A DNA stretch of 64,000 nt from Patagioenas fasciata. Taxonomy: Eukaryota; Chordata; Aves; Columbiformes; Columbidae. This document shows positions 23,819 to 38,800 of this stretch, one piece after another; positions within the stretch are counted from its first letter, which is position 1, and each line of letters starts with the position of its first letter. The notes beneath the pieces are model-generated. The model was given only the letters and a program-made list of their open reading frames with translations. It was not told the origin of the DNA and searched no databases. Made by a program: the position numbers and the translations under genes. The DNA is taken from the NCBI RefSeq assembly GCF_037038585.1, contig NC_092520.1, forward strand, positions 121,428,001-121,492,000. The letters are read 5' to 3'.

Positions 23819-26800
23819 CTGTGAATAAAACACATGGACATTTCATGTTCATGAGCTGTGCACCTACACACCCTGGCTCTTTCATTAACAACTTCTCATG
23901 CCTTGCCCTACAGTAGAAAATCTTTACATTTCACATGGAAGCTTCTTCTGCAACATATTATTGAGACAATAACCATTCCGTGCCCAAAAGAATATGCTGT
24001 TTTTCTCATTCATCAATATCTTTGGGTCCCTAAACTTACCAAAACCAACAGCATGACCTGGATTCCTTGCCATGCCCTGTGTTTAACAAACACTCAGGCC
24101 AAATAAGAGAGAGTCTTTTCATTAGCAAGAACATTCATTTGCAAACTCCTCCTTCACCCAGCCCCCAGCTTACCTTCCAAACTTCTGCCCTCCTTTCAAA
24201 TTTGAATTTACCAAATAGATTTAAAGTTATTGTGGAAGGACTGATGGGCAGACAGTTTGTGATCACACCATTCCAGCTTGCTGAGGAAACCACATTAAAA
24301 TTGAACACTATTGAAAATAATTTTCCATGCATTTTACATTTTACACCAGGATAGTGCATTTGGAACCCTGTCCTGTGAAACAGCCTAACACTCTCAATTA
24401 ATTTATTTCAACAGGAGTTTTGACTATTGTGCAATCAAAGCGGTGAAAGGAAGATGCCGCCAAACAAAACCCCAGATGCGAGTGCTGAGAAAACAGTTCG
24501 CCCTGCTGATGTGAGGCTGGGAAAGAGATTAGGATCCAAGCTCTATGCCTTTTGCAGAACACTCAAGCAAGATTTCTTCTGACAAGGATGTGAGATAGCA
24601 GTCTACATTTTAAGCATTTTATTTCCTACCAGGAACATAATGTGACAGCGAGTTTGTTCTCGGCAGTGGCTCCTTCACTTCAAACTTTGTCTCTTTCCTC
24701 TGTTCTTCAGGAGGAGTTTTAGGTGCCAAGTGTGAAGGTTTGCTCCATTGCTGCTTCACAGACCCCTAGACACAGAGAGGGATAAAATCCAAGTAAAGCA
24801 GAGAGAATGACACCGGTTTGGAAGAGCACAAGCAAAGGGAGTGGATGTGGTGCCTGTCACAGTCTGAAGACCAGCGCGCTTATCTCACACTGGTCCCACA
24901 TCTCTCACTTGAACTGATACTTGTACAGAAAGCTCCAGTGATTTCACGGTAGCATCCACAATACTCAACTTTACAAATTAAAAGTGTCTCTCTGTATCTC
25001 ATATTCATAATGGTATCTATGAGTAGGTTATTATAGTCTTCAACGCAAAATGTATTCCAAGCCCTTTGCACACTTCTACTAACATATATAGGATTTGGAG
25101 ACAGCCTTGTTCTCTCATGTTTTCCTTCCACCTCCCACATTTTGTGGATTAGTGCACTGTAGTTTTTGGAGGGTTGACAGTATAATGGATTTTCCATAAA
25201 AAAAAAGAAATCAAACACATCCTCCCATGGATTTTCTTGCCAGTATCACAAACTACCCTGAAGTGATAGTGCCTGGTGCCATGTGGGAGAAGGAGAAAGG
25301 GGGAGTAGTACAGTGGCACCAAGCCTCATGCACGGCAGTCAGGAGCATCTTGGCATGTTTCTCTGTTAGCTGATATAGGGAAATAAAATGCATGGCATGA
25401 ATTTTAGGGAACATTGCCAGCTAAAATCTGGAGTTTCCTATTCTGACACAAACTGTATTTTGGGATCATTTAAACCCTTGGTGTTTTAAGTGCTATGACA
25501 ATGTTGAACATTATTGCAGTTCATAATCTTGCCTAGACATTTTATTAGGTGTTATTTCTTGTTAATGTAACCACTGCTATTTTTCACCGTCTAGAGATCT
25601 CTTATTCCAGGATATAATACAGCTATCTGGGTGTCTAAAAGTACCATGTCTGAAGCAAGAAAGTAGGCCGTTTGCACTGGGAATGCTATGCTGGTATAGG
25701 ACACAAATGCTCCTGCATCAGTGCCGGGTTCTTACTGTGCACCAGGCAACACAGGCAGCACTCACAGGCTGCTGCTTCCCTGAGCTAGCCCAGTACCATG
25801 GAAGCCTTGTCAGTATTCTGGATTAATGCCAAGCCCTTCTGTGAGCACAGCTTTGTCATCTGAGAAGATCACTTGCTACAGGTTTCACCCTCTTTTGCAT
25901 GGAATCTTCGGAGAGGCAGCGTCAGCGCATGTTCCACGGCACCACATGGGCGTCCGAGTTATCCATATACAGAGAACCAGAAATTATATCTTGGCACTGT
26001 CTGCAAGTGCAAAAGTTATTTTTATACTGTTTCACTTCTCAAGGCTCTAAAAATTGTTACCTAGGAGCTTCTGGGACCGAGCTGTTCATTCAGTGTTAAA
26101 TCAGTCAGGAGGTATAGGAGGCTCAATGAAATGCTGTGCTTGGAAGGATAGTTAAAGAAAATGTATTCCCTCTGTATTGAGAGAGATCTGAGATGGTAGA
26201 GTTTAGCACCTTGTTTGGGGTATTGTAGCATGCAATGCACACATTAGGTCTGGTAAGTATATATTGGGCACCCAAAAAATTGTACACACCTCACATAGTT
26301 CCAGAACTCAGAGATATAAAATTACTTATCTGAGCAATGAGGGGACTCTGAATCTATAACACATTTCCGAGAGCAGTGTCTTTGTTACTTACAGTGATAC
26401 TCATTAAGTATCTGTAATCATTATGGCATGACTGGTAATATAACAGTAGATTCAAAGAATACTACAGGAAGGTGACACAAAAGCACCACGAATTTGTACT
26501 GTAAGTACCTCTGCTCGTTCCTTCTCTTTATTCTGTTTCTCTGTGTCTGACTTCACATCTGGAGCCACAGCTTTTTCTCTGTCGAGTTCCTGCTCCTGCT
26601 GCATGCCCCTCTGCTTTTGCCTCGCGATGGAAACCCAGGCTGGCTCTGTGGGACTGTCGGGATCTCTTCCAGGGTCTCCAGCAGCCACGGGGGAAGGCAT
26701 GCTTCTCTCTGTTGGCAGGTGATTTATGTACATGGTAATTCGAAAGAGAGATGTCATTAGCTCATGCTTGCTCAATAAGCAGACTGGTCCCAGGACATGT

Positions 26801-29800
26801 GGCCAGCTTGGGTAAATAGGAATTCTGTTTAGTTTGGTCTCCAGGGAACAATATTCCTGCGCTCACTGTTTCAACTTACCGTTTTACTGGTTAAAAACAC
26901 TTCGCACCTTTGTTCAGCTACAGTCACAGTGTCACTGTTCTCACACGAGGGAGATGCAGAAACCCATTTCCCAAAGTCGCCCCCTTCTGCCTCCTCCTCC
27001 CATCTGCTCCATGGCCTCTCAGAGACAAGCAGCAGCTGGTTCAAAGCTGAACACAGCTGGACCACAGCGCTGCAAAGGCAACCCACTCCCTGCTGCCTCT
27101 GCCCTCACCCCTGGCACTTCCCATGCCCCTGCCGCAGCAGCCGGAGCCTTTGCCTGGTCCCTGCCCTCCTCCTCCCCTGTTGGGAGCAGACACCCTTGCA
27201 CAGACCCGTGATGCCTGTGGGTCCTGTGGGTGACTGAGCATGAGTTCGTGGCGTTTGAGTATACAGAAATGCTGCTAAAACCACAGGGTTAAGTCGCGGT
27301 CTTTTCATGTGAGTTTTACTGTGACTTATCCCTGCTGACGCTGACTGCGCTCTCCATTGGGGCCAACCACTCTCATGGTGCTCTACCAGAACTGAGATTT
27401 CAGCGAGACAGGAAAATAAAAGCACTTCTAGTGTAAAGGGTCAAAAGTTCTGCTCCGCTGTCCTCACAACTGCTACCCAGGAACAAGTGGTACCCAGAGG
27501 TACGTGGAAGTGAAATACCCTCTATGCAAGTATTCTGTGAAAGGAAATCCTGCCTGCATGGTGAGCAGAACTATACCAAGGGGAGAGACTCAGCTCCTCT
27601 GTTGGCTCCAGCCCTCAGGTTCTCCACTTCTTCATTGGCTCACAGTGCACTCAAAATTCAGTTTTCCAACTGTGTGGTTTAAAAGATGAACAAGAACAGC
27701 ACTAACACCCTTAGAACCACGTTAGAGCCACGTCACGGCCTTAGGGAAAAACAATTTAACTTCTCCCAGCCGCTTCTGGCCACTAACTTACCCAAATTTA
27801 CAGAAGGCTATTTCAGAGCAGAAGTTAAGCTTCTCATCTTCAAATCACATGTGGTCATGCCCCTAGGAAAAGTTACCTAGGTAGCATCCTTTGCAGGGAC
27901 CCAGGAGGAGGCAGACCCATCCAGGAAGGATTACTGTCCCAGTGTGCCAGCCTCCCTCGGGGCCCAGCTGCTGTATTGGCACAGAGCTGGGCCACACAGC
28001 CACAGAACCCTGTGGAGATGACAGACGCGTTTCTGGAGGGCTATGGTCTCATTTAGAGGAACATGGACCCAATCAGGAAAGCAGGCAAATGTCTCTGAAG
28101 GCACATTTGAGAAGCCTCATGAAGGCAGAGGAGATGAAAAGGATGATGCTCTCCCAAGAGCTGGAGTCTGCCAAGTCAGGCACATTATGAAAGCCCACAA
28201 ACTTCCTTTGCTCAGGGACTTTCTCAAGTCATTTCTGTACCTCACCAGAGACAGACTAGTTATTTGAGCAAGAAAACAGTGTAAAGCCTATGTCAGCTAA
28301 AAACCACAAAAAGAGAAAACACAAGTTTTGCTTTAAGGCCAAAGCAAGATATTTTGCCAACTGATGCTTGCATTTCCCTTCATGTTCACCTCATGTAATC
28401 TTGCAGTGAAAATTCTGAGAGAAACAAGCCAGAAAGTCCAGCTGTGCAAATGCAGCACAGTAAAGCAGGGCCCCTGGACACAGGAAGAACTTCTCCCTCT
28501 CTTGCACGGCAAGTTACTCCAATTCTCTGCATCCCACCTACACCCTAGCTTTCCATGCCAACAGCTGTTCCTCCCATATTCTTCTTCTCTTCACTAGCTG
28601 CCCTGGCTTCATTTTTGTCTCAATTTACAGGATGATAGAGAATAAGATTGGAGAGATCTCAAGATGTCATCTGGTCTATCCTTCAGCTACAAGGCAAGAG
28701 CAGTTGGAAGATGATTTTCACATAAACTGTTTCCTCACAAATATGTATCTAGCCTGTTCTTAAAACCCTCCAAACATGGGACAGATTTCAGAGTCTCCTG
28801 AGACAACCTGTCCTATTCCTTGGCTCTTCTTTTGCTGCCAGATCTTTTCCCTGTTTGGTAAGTTACATCTTCCTTGCTTTAATTTAATTCCTTAGCTTCT
28901 TCCCCTGTACACTATAGACACAAGCAAATAACTCATAGCCTCCTTGTGGCAGCCTTTTATGCATTTGAAGACTCAGACCATGTTTTCCCCATTTTTAAAA
29001 CTTTTCTGATTTGTCTTATTCTCTAGATCACTCTTGCATTTGTAGGAATTGTCCTAATTTGGTCCAAATCTTCTTCAAAATATGATGCACAAAACTGACA
29101 TGTAGCACTTGAGATGAAATGGTGCTAGCATCAGGTGATGTGGAATGACCACCTCACTTCACCTGAAATGGTCTCCTGTACACATCAATCAGTATGATGA
29201 GTTTCTTGCAGAATTATATTATTTCTGTTTTGTCTTTAGTTTGTGAGCTCCAGATCATGTCACTTACCCTCTTCCACCCTGCTTTTGTGCCTGTGCATCA
29301 CATTATGTTCGCACACATAACAGAACTTTTGACTTGTCTGCAATGAAAGTAATATTTTCAAACTACATTTCCACTTTCTCAAGATCATACTGATTTCTAT
29401 TGCTGTCCTCCAGTGTGCCCACAGGCTTTCCAGCTTAGTAATACTTGCAAAGGTAATAAGCATGCACTTAGCTCTGTCACCCATGCCATTAAATATACTG
29501 AATAGTGTCACATCTAAGATGGCCACCATCTAATATGACAGTGAATCATTAGCTGGCACTCAGTAGCTTTGCATCAATGCAACGAATAGCCCCACCAAGA
29601 CTATATTTATAGGAACGTCATGATATTTATAGGAATGCCCTATGACACCAGCTGTCATTTGATTTGACTGCTCTTGACGAAGCCATGTTGGTTGGAACTT
29701 GTATGTATGTTATCTTGTAGACATTTTGAAATAGCTCAATTATTTCTTTCAGTGTTTCATATTAAGTCAAGTGGTATATAACTGCTTTTCTTCCTCTCTC

Positions 29801-32800
29801 TCTTCTCTATCTCAGCTGCCTTTTCAAGAAGTGCGACCTTCTGGGGTGCCCCTTATCTTCCACAATTTGCCAAGATAACGACTATCAGCTCAAGGACTGC
29901 TAGCCCATCTTCTCCGAGTATCCAATCTAGTTGAAGATGTCCCTGCTCATTGCAGGGGGGTTGGACCAGATGACCCTTAAAGGTCCCTTCCAACCCAAAC
30001 TATTCTACAATCCTGTGATCTTAGGACAAATCTCATTAGGACCATCCTCAGTAGACCCACACAGTTGAATTTACACGATGTCTGCTAATGCACCTGCCAC
30101 CACATTCTCTCTTGTGCTTATAGCCCATGCCCTTGAACCCATCTGCACCTTTTTAGGTCATGAGCAATTTGGGTAGGATCTATAAGTGGATTACCCAGTA
30201 AAGCCGGGTGCCACGCTCCATCAGTTCCCAAAGCCCCACTGTGATACAGACTGACTGCCAATACTGAAGGTGATGGTGATGTCTCATCTTCCTCAGAGAG
30301 GAGGATCCCTCACACAGTGCATAAAGTAGCTTTTCACTTTAGTTAACTTCTATCCAAGTTAGTTAACTCATTTTCCTAGCATCCTGTAATGAATAACTAT
30401 CCAACATTGAGGCTCAATATTATGAAGATGTTTCCTCATTGAAGCCTCCCTGTGCCCTGCTGGACTCATCATGTAAATCCATCCCATCAAACAGACCCTT
30501 CCTCCCATGTACAGGCCTCTTCTCAGCCCAGAGAAGACTGGGCTGCTTCTCTGACCATCCAGCTACAGGCACACCACCACACACATCCTTTTCCATCACC
30601 TTTCTACCTTCTTTCACTATCAGTAATGTATCAGTGCTCACAAACACCAACATCTTCACCCTGGTCCTTTTCAGTCCACCCACCAGCTTTCCCATGATGT
30701 TACAAACCAGGCTTCTCCCTTGACACTCCAATTGATGTATGTCTTAGAATCATAGAATCATTTGGGTTGGAAAAGACCTTTAAGATCATCGAGTCCAACT
30801 GTTAACCTAACACTGTCAAGTCCATCACTAAACCGTGTACCTGAGTACCATATCTCCAAGTCTCTTAAACAATTCCAGGGATGGTAGCTCAAGCACATCC
30901 CTGGGGAGCCTGTTCTGATACCTGACAACCCTTTCTTAGTCTCTCTGATACAAAATCACCCTTTGTGTTTTGTCCCATTTTCCCTGTCAAAGCACAAGAG
31001 CTTTCTGTAAACACCAACTGAACCGCACATTGCTCTTCCTCTGCTCCCACCACACAATCGATACCAACAAAATGACTGCTATGCCCAGGCTCTATTTAGT
31101 GCACTACATTTGATGGTCTTATTGCTGCCTGTGCTCCTGTTTCTCTGTCATCCTCATGGATTTAGGATTCATCTTCCTGTTATTTCGATGTGCACTGCCT
31201 AGCACAATGGGGTTCCCAGTCACGCAGCAACATGTCTGGAGGCTGCTATTATAAAAATGTTTTTCATAAGGCAGATACTCCTAACGAAGGCACCAAGCAC
31301 TTTGGCTCTTCAGACAATTCTCCCTGATGAGATGCCAGACATCCTAGTCATGCCAATTAGGAGGCAGCCGAATTAGAGCCAAGTATCATCCCATAAGAGA
31401 TGGTATCAGAATGTTTCTCTGATAGCAGGGAACAAAAGCTCTTTATTTTATATGCATCTGTATGGGCCCAACTTAGGACAGCAGAGTACTATCACCTACA
31501 GAGGATCAAAAGCTTCTGGGAGGGGCTTTCATGTTTATTTAAGCAATTATGTTCTGCCCTTGTTCCTGTGAAAGCCTTTGCTGCAGAAAGCCAGGCAGGC
31601 AGGCAGGCAGGCAGGCAAGGCAGGGGACATGCCTTTTGTTCAGCAAAAAAAATCATCAGATGCAACCTGTGCAGGATTTGCTACCACTTCTGTCAGGCAG
31701 AATTACTGTAAGGGGTAGAAGAGGTATATTCACTATTTATTATCTTTCCCATTTCCCAAAAGTTTTACATCCTCCCACCTCCATCTAGAGAAGGCTTCTT
31801 GGCAGTATATATGCACCATTTTTCCAGCCATAAGGATGAAAGGTGATGAAGTAATCCAGGTGAAGTAAGTTGGCAGTTTGAGGTGATCTGAGACTGTCCT
31901 ATGGAGCTCTTGGTACCCTGAGGGGCACCAAAAGGCCAAAAGATTTCTCAGGAAGTGACTATTCACAAGAGAAGTGCTGCTTGCACATCTTCTTCCTCAG
32001 TTCCGTGACTGCCTGATCACCTTGAACAAGCCCTCCCTATCTTACCTCATCCACTCATGAGACAGTCTGCACACTTTTATGGTTCACCACGTGGCGAAGC
32101 ACAGTGTTTACGGAACCAGACAGACAATGGAACCAAAAGTACTCAAAAGCACAATCTAATTCCTGCTTCTGCTGTACATGGTGTGCACAACAGCTGGCAC
32201 AGCAGTTCCCAGCTGGTAAATGCCACTTTTAGGGTGATTACATAGTATGAAATGCAAGCAGTGGCATCCTGCATTGACAGCTGTGTGAGTCCGACAGGCC
32301 ACAGCCGCCACAAACGCCCCGTGTTTCACTCCCCCTCTGATGAAGCAGGGCTGAGCCTCTTGCTTCTGCGTTACACTTGGGAGACTTCCTGAATAAAACT
32401 AAATTCTGAATCATATTCTTCAGTTCTTATTACAACATGTTATTTTAAACAATATGCTATTCAACGTGTTACTGAATAACTTCATTAGCTAATAAAGGAT
32501 ATTGCAGGCAGCGATTTGTCTCTTGTTCATTCACAGTTTTAACCTCATGATTGGATCTTTCCCTGGTCTCCTTGGAGGTGACTTGGCCTGAGGCTTTCCA
32601 AAAGACAAGCGAGCCTCCTTTTCCCCTCAGGATAAGTCACCGACAAGGGGAAGATACCAGGTCAGAACTTGTCAAACCGCTCTGTGTGTAATGTCACCGC
32701 TTATTAAAACCAGCATTTAATGTAAGCTGCTGAGGTCTTCTGCTGCCACTTGCAACCACTCCCAGAGGCTGCTGAAGTCCTCCGTCCTGCTCTTCACCAC

Positions 32801-35800
32801 AGCCACCAAACACACAGACAGTTGCAAGACCAGCTGCTTCATCTGCCTTCTCCATCACTTCTGCAGCTTCCAGACTGACCACTGAGGACAAGCCCTGAAG
32901 CCAGTGAACCACAGCCACCTTCTCCATTCCCTCTCCCAGATCAGAATCACCCGAGCTCCTTTCCACTGGGTCACACAGTCGCAGGGCTGGCTGCTTCAAT
33001 GGTCCCTCGGGATTCCTCTTAATAATTCCCCTGCTGCAGTCCCATTAAATGCAGGTATCTGTTTCCTTCAGTGCCTCACTAAAGCACTTTTTTTTTTTTT
33101 CTCAGACTAAAGCTCTGATCTTACAGATGAAATTTGTTCTGCCTAAATATTGTGGAAATGAATGTGTACACTTCTCATTGATAATTCGATATTATCCTTT
33201 AACATGTGTCACACTGGTTGTGTGAACAATAAGATGAAGATAAAACATTAATCTTTACATACAAAAAGAGATCTATGATTGACTTGTTATTGTGCATTCG
33301 TTTATACACACACACACACACACAGAGAAATACATACCTATTTCTGTCTATTGACAGACAGATATACTCAGTGCATTCAAGTGTATCTGGGGGGTGTGTG
33401 CTGCTTATATGGATAACCACTGCAAAGACGTATTTAAACATTACCCTGAGATTTAGGGATTGATTATTTTTTTAAGAGATGGCCTCAGATATTGTTGTAC
33501 CTGTTTTCTTTAAATCTAGAAGCCTTTGTGCACACAAAATACAGTAGACTCTTCATAACATTTAAATCTCATACCTGAAAATTAACATCTTATGCTTCAG
33601 AGAGTGGTTGCTCTTTACATACATCCTTGCAGGCAAAAGGTCAGAGGCAGAATATTAGAGCCTTTTGAAAGTCATACCTCTAACAGCAAGCAAAGCTAAC
33701 TTGCAGATTCCCTGCGTATTTTAAAAGCAAACATACTCAAAACTAATCCAAACAACTTTATACAGGGAGATAACACCCCCTGTATACAACGGTGTCATTG
33801 TTTTATAACACTGCTTATGCATGCATATTTAATTTCACACTGTTGTATCTTTGCTCATTTATAAATCACCAGTTATTTTAAGAAGGGCTTTACAAATGCA
33901 TATGGCATTTAGTATATCCTGGCCTACATATTTCCCTTTGTTTATTAAAGCACTACATGCATTTGTGTCAGTGTACACACCCACTTCTTTAAAGTCAGAC
34001 AAAGCTATTCTAAAAGATTTGGCTAAGTATTTCTGACATTTCTCTCTTCTCTAAGCTTCTCTGTGAGGTATTTGACTTTTGGTTGGATCTGTATCACTGA
34101 TGCCAGGAGACTCTTTTTTTACACAAGGAACTGCTATGTTTGCATCAAAGTCTATTTCACTGCTGGAAAACAGCCATATTGCAAAATAGCCTGACACAAC
34201 TCAAAAAGCAACTTCTTTTGGAAAAAAAAAAACTAAGACAGATTTCTTCTCAGCTGTAGCCAGGACAGCATTAAAGCAATGTCTTTTTTTACACAGAGAG
34301 AAACATTTTTCTTGTCATTTCAGAGCCTGTATTTGCCAAACAATACACACCACTTTCATTCACTGTTACATTCACTGTTACGTTCACTGTCTCTCCCTGA
34401 GCTCCTTTTCTCTGTTAGAGAATGTCTCCCTGCTACAGCTCCTCAGTTACTGATTTTTATAAATCCTAATATGCACATTCGCCCAGGTATTGCTTATGGC
34501 TTTGCTCCTCTAACAACCTGTTAGCATATGTTAATTGTTTCTGCCCTTTACAGGATTTACAGCAAAATGTATCAACCCAAAACAACACAGCTTAACCTTT
34601 TAATTCCTACAAATACTTGTGCCTTTGGTTCCAGAAACTTAAAAATTACTCCTCCTGGGGTGACTAATTTCACAAAGCCATTGAAGAGCCACCATGCAGG
34701 GTGACAGAGGCCTGGCAATCCCCAGATAGTTCCCCAGAAACCTCTGGAGAGCAGGAGCGCTGCTTTCACTGGGGTGGTGAGCCACTATCCCTCCCATAGC
34801 CTTGGGTACCAGGAGTGCTGAAAAAGCTAAAAATTGAACGGAACAAACCAAATTGCTCCTGCTCACCACACGACACAGCACACTGACTTTTTTGAGATGA
34901 GTGTACATGAGAAGGGAACTGCAAACCCTTACATCACCATTTCACAGTTCATCTTGTTCAGCACGGGGATTTCCTAACATGTAGTGGGAAGAAACTCCTT
35001 GACAGCATAAAGTGTCTCCTGATGGTGACCACAGCTCTTCAAAAGCGCTGATGAATTCAAGGGCTAGGAGGGGGCTGGGTGCCAGTGTTAAGGGTAGATG
35101 GACAAAATAAAGTGGGTGTCCCAGCCAATCAGGAGGCCAGAGATGGCTGGAAAGCCATGCAATCCACAAAGGGCCATGTTGATCATTGTCAGATTTCTCC
35201 TGCTCCCTATTCCCTGGGCTGAGGCACACATTTCAAAGAACCTAAAATGACATTTGGGCAGTGGTATTGCCCCACTAAGCCCTCATCACGTCCTGTTGCT
35301 CTCCTGCATCTTAGAGAGGGTCATCTCTTCCGGAGCCGCAGCGCAAATGCCCTCACCAAGGCTGGTGTGGTGCCAGGGCAACCAGAGGAGGTGAGGACAC
35401 CTCGTTCACCCACAGCCAGGTCAGGCTGATGTGGCAACTTAGCACAAGGAGGTACTTGGTCAGATGTCTAAGTAGAAAGGTCTTCCGAGGGGTAGGAAGG
35501 ACCCCAAGTCAGTTTGAAGCAGACTCCTTTGTATTTAGAATTAAACTATTTCTGAGTCTGGCATGCCCACATATCAGAACCCATTTACCAAGCAACTTGA
35601 AGTTGGAAATAGGTGGAAAACTGTAGCAGCTTTGCTTAAGGTGATACAGTAAGATCAGTGGGGCATTAGATAAGGAAGAAGACTAATTACCACTGCAGAC
35701 AAATCTGAACCACTGTGTTAAACAACCCCAGGCCATATAGATTCGGTGTAATACTGTCAGGTGGAGAGGAACATTTCCAAAACAGGGCTCCTTGACCTGC

Positions 35801-38800
35801 AACTCCAGGTTCAAATTCCTGGTGTGTGCAACCCTGCCAGTGGAGCCAGGGCACAGCTCCTACCTGCAGACCCTATTTTGCAGAGGACTGTCCTGAGCCT
35901 GGAGGCAGGAGTCTCCTTCACCCTGGGGCTGAGGAGCAAGAAGAGAAGCCTGGAGGAGAAAGGTGGTCCCCAGCTCCATTTATTTCCCTTTTCCCTTCTC
36001 CAGCACTTGCTGTCCCCTGCCCCACTCCCGCTGCAGGCACCCGGGGCTCAGCAAGAGGAATGAAAAGACAGGCTGTGTGATGGAGTGTTGGTACCTCTGC
36101 TGCTTCCCTCTGCCCTCTGCCAGACCAACCCTGCCATGCCAGGTCTCCTCCCTTGTTCCTGGTATGACCTTCCTCAGAATCTCAATCAATCAGAGATTTG
36201 GGCGTCACCACAAATAATTAACTACTCCTCAGGGCAGGGCACGGGGCTGGGGCGGGGAAAAGCCCTTAAGGGAGGGCTAGGATTACACAAAGGGGGAGCA
36301 CCTTGCTCATAGGGTGCAGGGAGGATCTGGCTGGATCGCTGTGGAAGCCTTGTCTGGCCATGGAGGCAGTGAATCCTTTATGGCTGCAGGGAGAGCAGGA
36401 AGCTGTAAACATGCCCAGACCCTTGCAAAACCATCTGCAATTCTGCAGCAGGTGACAACAGGAATCAGCTGTCTGGGGCCAGAAGGAAGCTTTTGTCACG
36501 CTACAGGACAAGTGGCTTGCTGTGTCCTAAGGTCTTCTTTTGGCTTGGTGTTTCCCCGCCTCTAAGGCCCAGAGACTGACCCCAGCTGGACAAGAGCAAC
36601 CACGGAGGGGAGCTCTGCAGCGGCACAAAGAAACATTTTCATTGACTTGGCTGCAATCTCCTCCTGACATTCTTAACATCAAACTCGTGACCAGACAGAT
36701 TCAGACCAGAGAAGAAGCTTCTCCCACTTATCAGAAGATGGAAGGATTTTTTTTTTTTTTCCTTTTGGCTGCTCTCTGAAGTAAAGAGCAGAGGTCTCCT
36801 GCTAGAAATGCTTGAGCATACTTCACCTCGCTTGTTTACTGTCGTTGCAAAGACTTCAGACAATGGTGCCACTTCCATTTCTTTCTGTTCCCTGCCTGTA
36901 GCACAAAGCATATTAGTCTCCAGAGGACTGATTTTTTTTTTTAACTCCAACCCAATTATATCATACAGACAACAGGGTGAAATTTAACAATCTCCAGTAG
37001 ACAGGATCTTATGTTTTCTCCTGGCTTTAAACTCCAGAAAGCTGCACGGTAGTTATTTTTTGTTTTTAAACAAGGAATGAGTAATGATACAGATGGATAA
37101 ATGAATAAGCAAAGCTCACATGAGACAATAAATAAATGGCGTGTTGAGCATGCCAGGCAGTTACTAGTGTTTCTGCCTCAATGCTATAGTATCAAAGAAG
37201 ATGTAGAGGTTTGAGTCACTCATCCCATGCAGGGCACTCCACTTAATATGTGCTGGGCTTTTAAATTGCCATACAGCAGCTCTGAATGGGGATGCGTAGT
37301 GGCTTGATATTTCTGTTTAACAATACTTGCTAATGCACTTTATTTTTTGAGTGTCACTTTGAACATCCTTTAAACAATGCCCTGAAATGCAAAAATCACA
37401 GACAAAAATAACTTATTCTCTCTGCTGCTTCTTCCCTGCTGTCCTTCTGATACTCTTTTCAGCAAAGGAGAATCAAGGAGCAACATCACTGAAGGCAGAG
37501 CCGTCAGCTCGGACTCACCAGTGTTGCTATTGACACGACAGGGCTGCCTCACGCTCTCTCACCAATAAGGTCATTCCTCGTGAGTTAAGACAACTTTATA
37601 AAGTAGCGGGAGTCTTACCAGGCAATTTACAAGGATTTGGCTTTTTCTCCAAGTCTCTGTCTTCATTTCTGGATTCAGGAGAGTGAATTGCTTTGTCCTG
37701 CTTCTCCTTGTTTGCAGCAGTATTTGGAAGGGTGATGTTTTGTAAGGCTGGCTTTTTAGGCAATGGAGGTTTGCTACTAAGCTGTTCAGAAGACTTAGCT
37801 TTGGGTTTGATCTTTTGATTTAAAGAATCACCAATATTTGTATCGGCTGTTTTTTTGATCTGTGCCGTATCACCTTTCAGAAATGAAGTCAATCCCTCAT
37901 TTTCTAAATTAATCTCTGCACTGTATCTTTTAATCCCTTTTGATTCTGGTGACGAGTTGTCTCTATATTTCAAGGACAGTGAGGTGGATCTAAGTTTCAC
38001 TTGAAAAGGACTTTTATCTTCACAGCTTGGCTGGTTCTGAGGTATCACTGAAGAATCGCTTGGCACCGGCATCGCATCGACAGCCGGAGAAACGCAGCCA
38101 GCCAAAATTTCTGTAGGTTGGCCTAAGTTCTCAGAGTTGGACTCTGGCAGCCAAGCCTGCTTTTTGTTGCTACTTTTTTCCTCCTCCAGATCTGATCCCT
38201 TCTGCAAATCTTCTTTCCACTTCTCATTTCCCAAGGAGACCTTTTCTTTGGACAGGAAGAATCCAGTATTTAATGGGCTTTCCAACTCTGATCTTTCTGG
38301 GAAATGTAGGCTTCTGGTCCTTGGTCTCTCCCGTGCAGAGGAGACAGAAAACCTTCTCAAGGCATTGAGTTCATTGGCTGCTTTTTCAGCTTTCTTCTCC
38401 AAAAGTTCCTCCTTGTGGACCAGCAACTGACTGTTCTCCTTACCAGAAGCAGCTGCCTCTTGTGCTGTCTTTGTTTTCTCCAGGGAGCAGGAAGCAGATG
38501 GTCCCATCCATGTTGAGGAAGCAGGATGTGAAACATGGAATGAGTCCATGGGCTGGAAAGAGCCTATGCAAAATTGCTTGCTGGACTCTGACAACAGAGC
38601 AGCTTCTTTCTTTGTGTCTTTATTACAGGGCATTTCCACAGGTGTCTGTTCATCCTTCTGTATATTTTTTTCTGACCCTTCTTCAGATGCTATTTTACTT
38701 ACTGAAAACACAGTAGGAGGCTCCTTATTTTCTTGATTTAAAATATTGATTGACACATCGCTCACATCCTCAGCCAACAGAACTGGTGTTTCTGAGGAAT

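Larger units (their letters stand above)
26709..37618 (-). other. CRACDL: CRACDL intron 7 (about 10.9 kb)
   Basis: The largest intron of the gene. It contains three CR1-derived segments (28.6-29.9, 29.93-30.02 and 30.75-30.99 kb), a GGCA microsatellite at 31.6 kb, a CA microsatellite at 33.3 kb and a 12-bp tandem repeat at 34.36 kb. No additional exon is required by the reading frame and none was recognised. Confidence 0.8.

Noticed and set aside
37596-37618. Extension of CRACDL exon 7 to a stop at 37598-37596
   Set aside because: A consensus donor precedes it, and exons 8-10 continue in the correct phase with family-typical motifs. Read-through would give a truncated protein.
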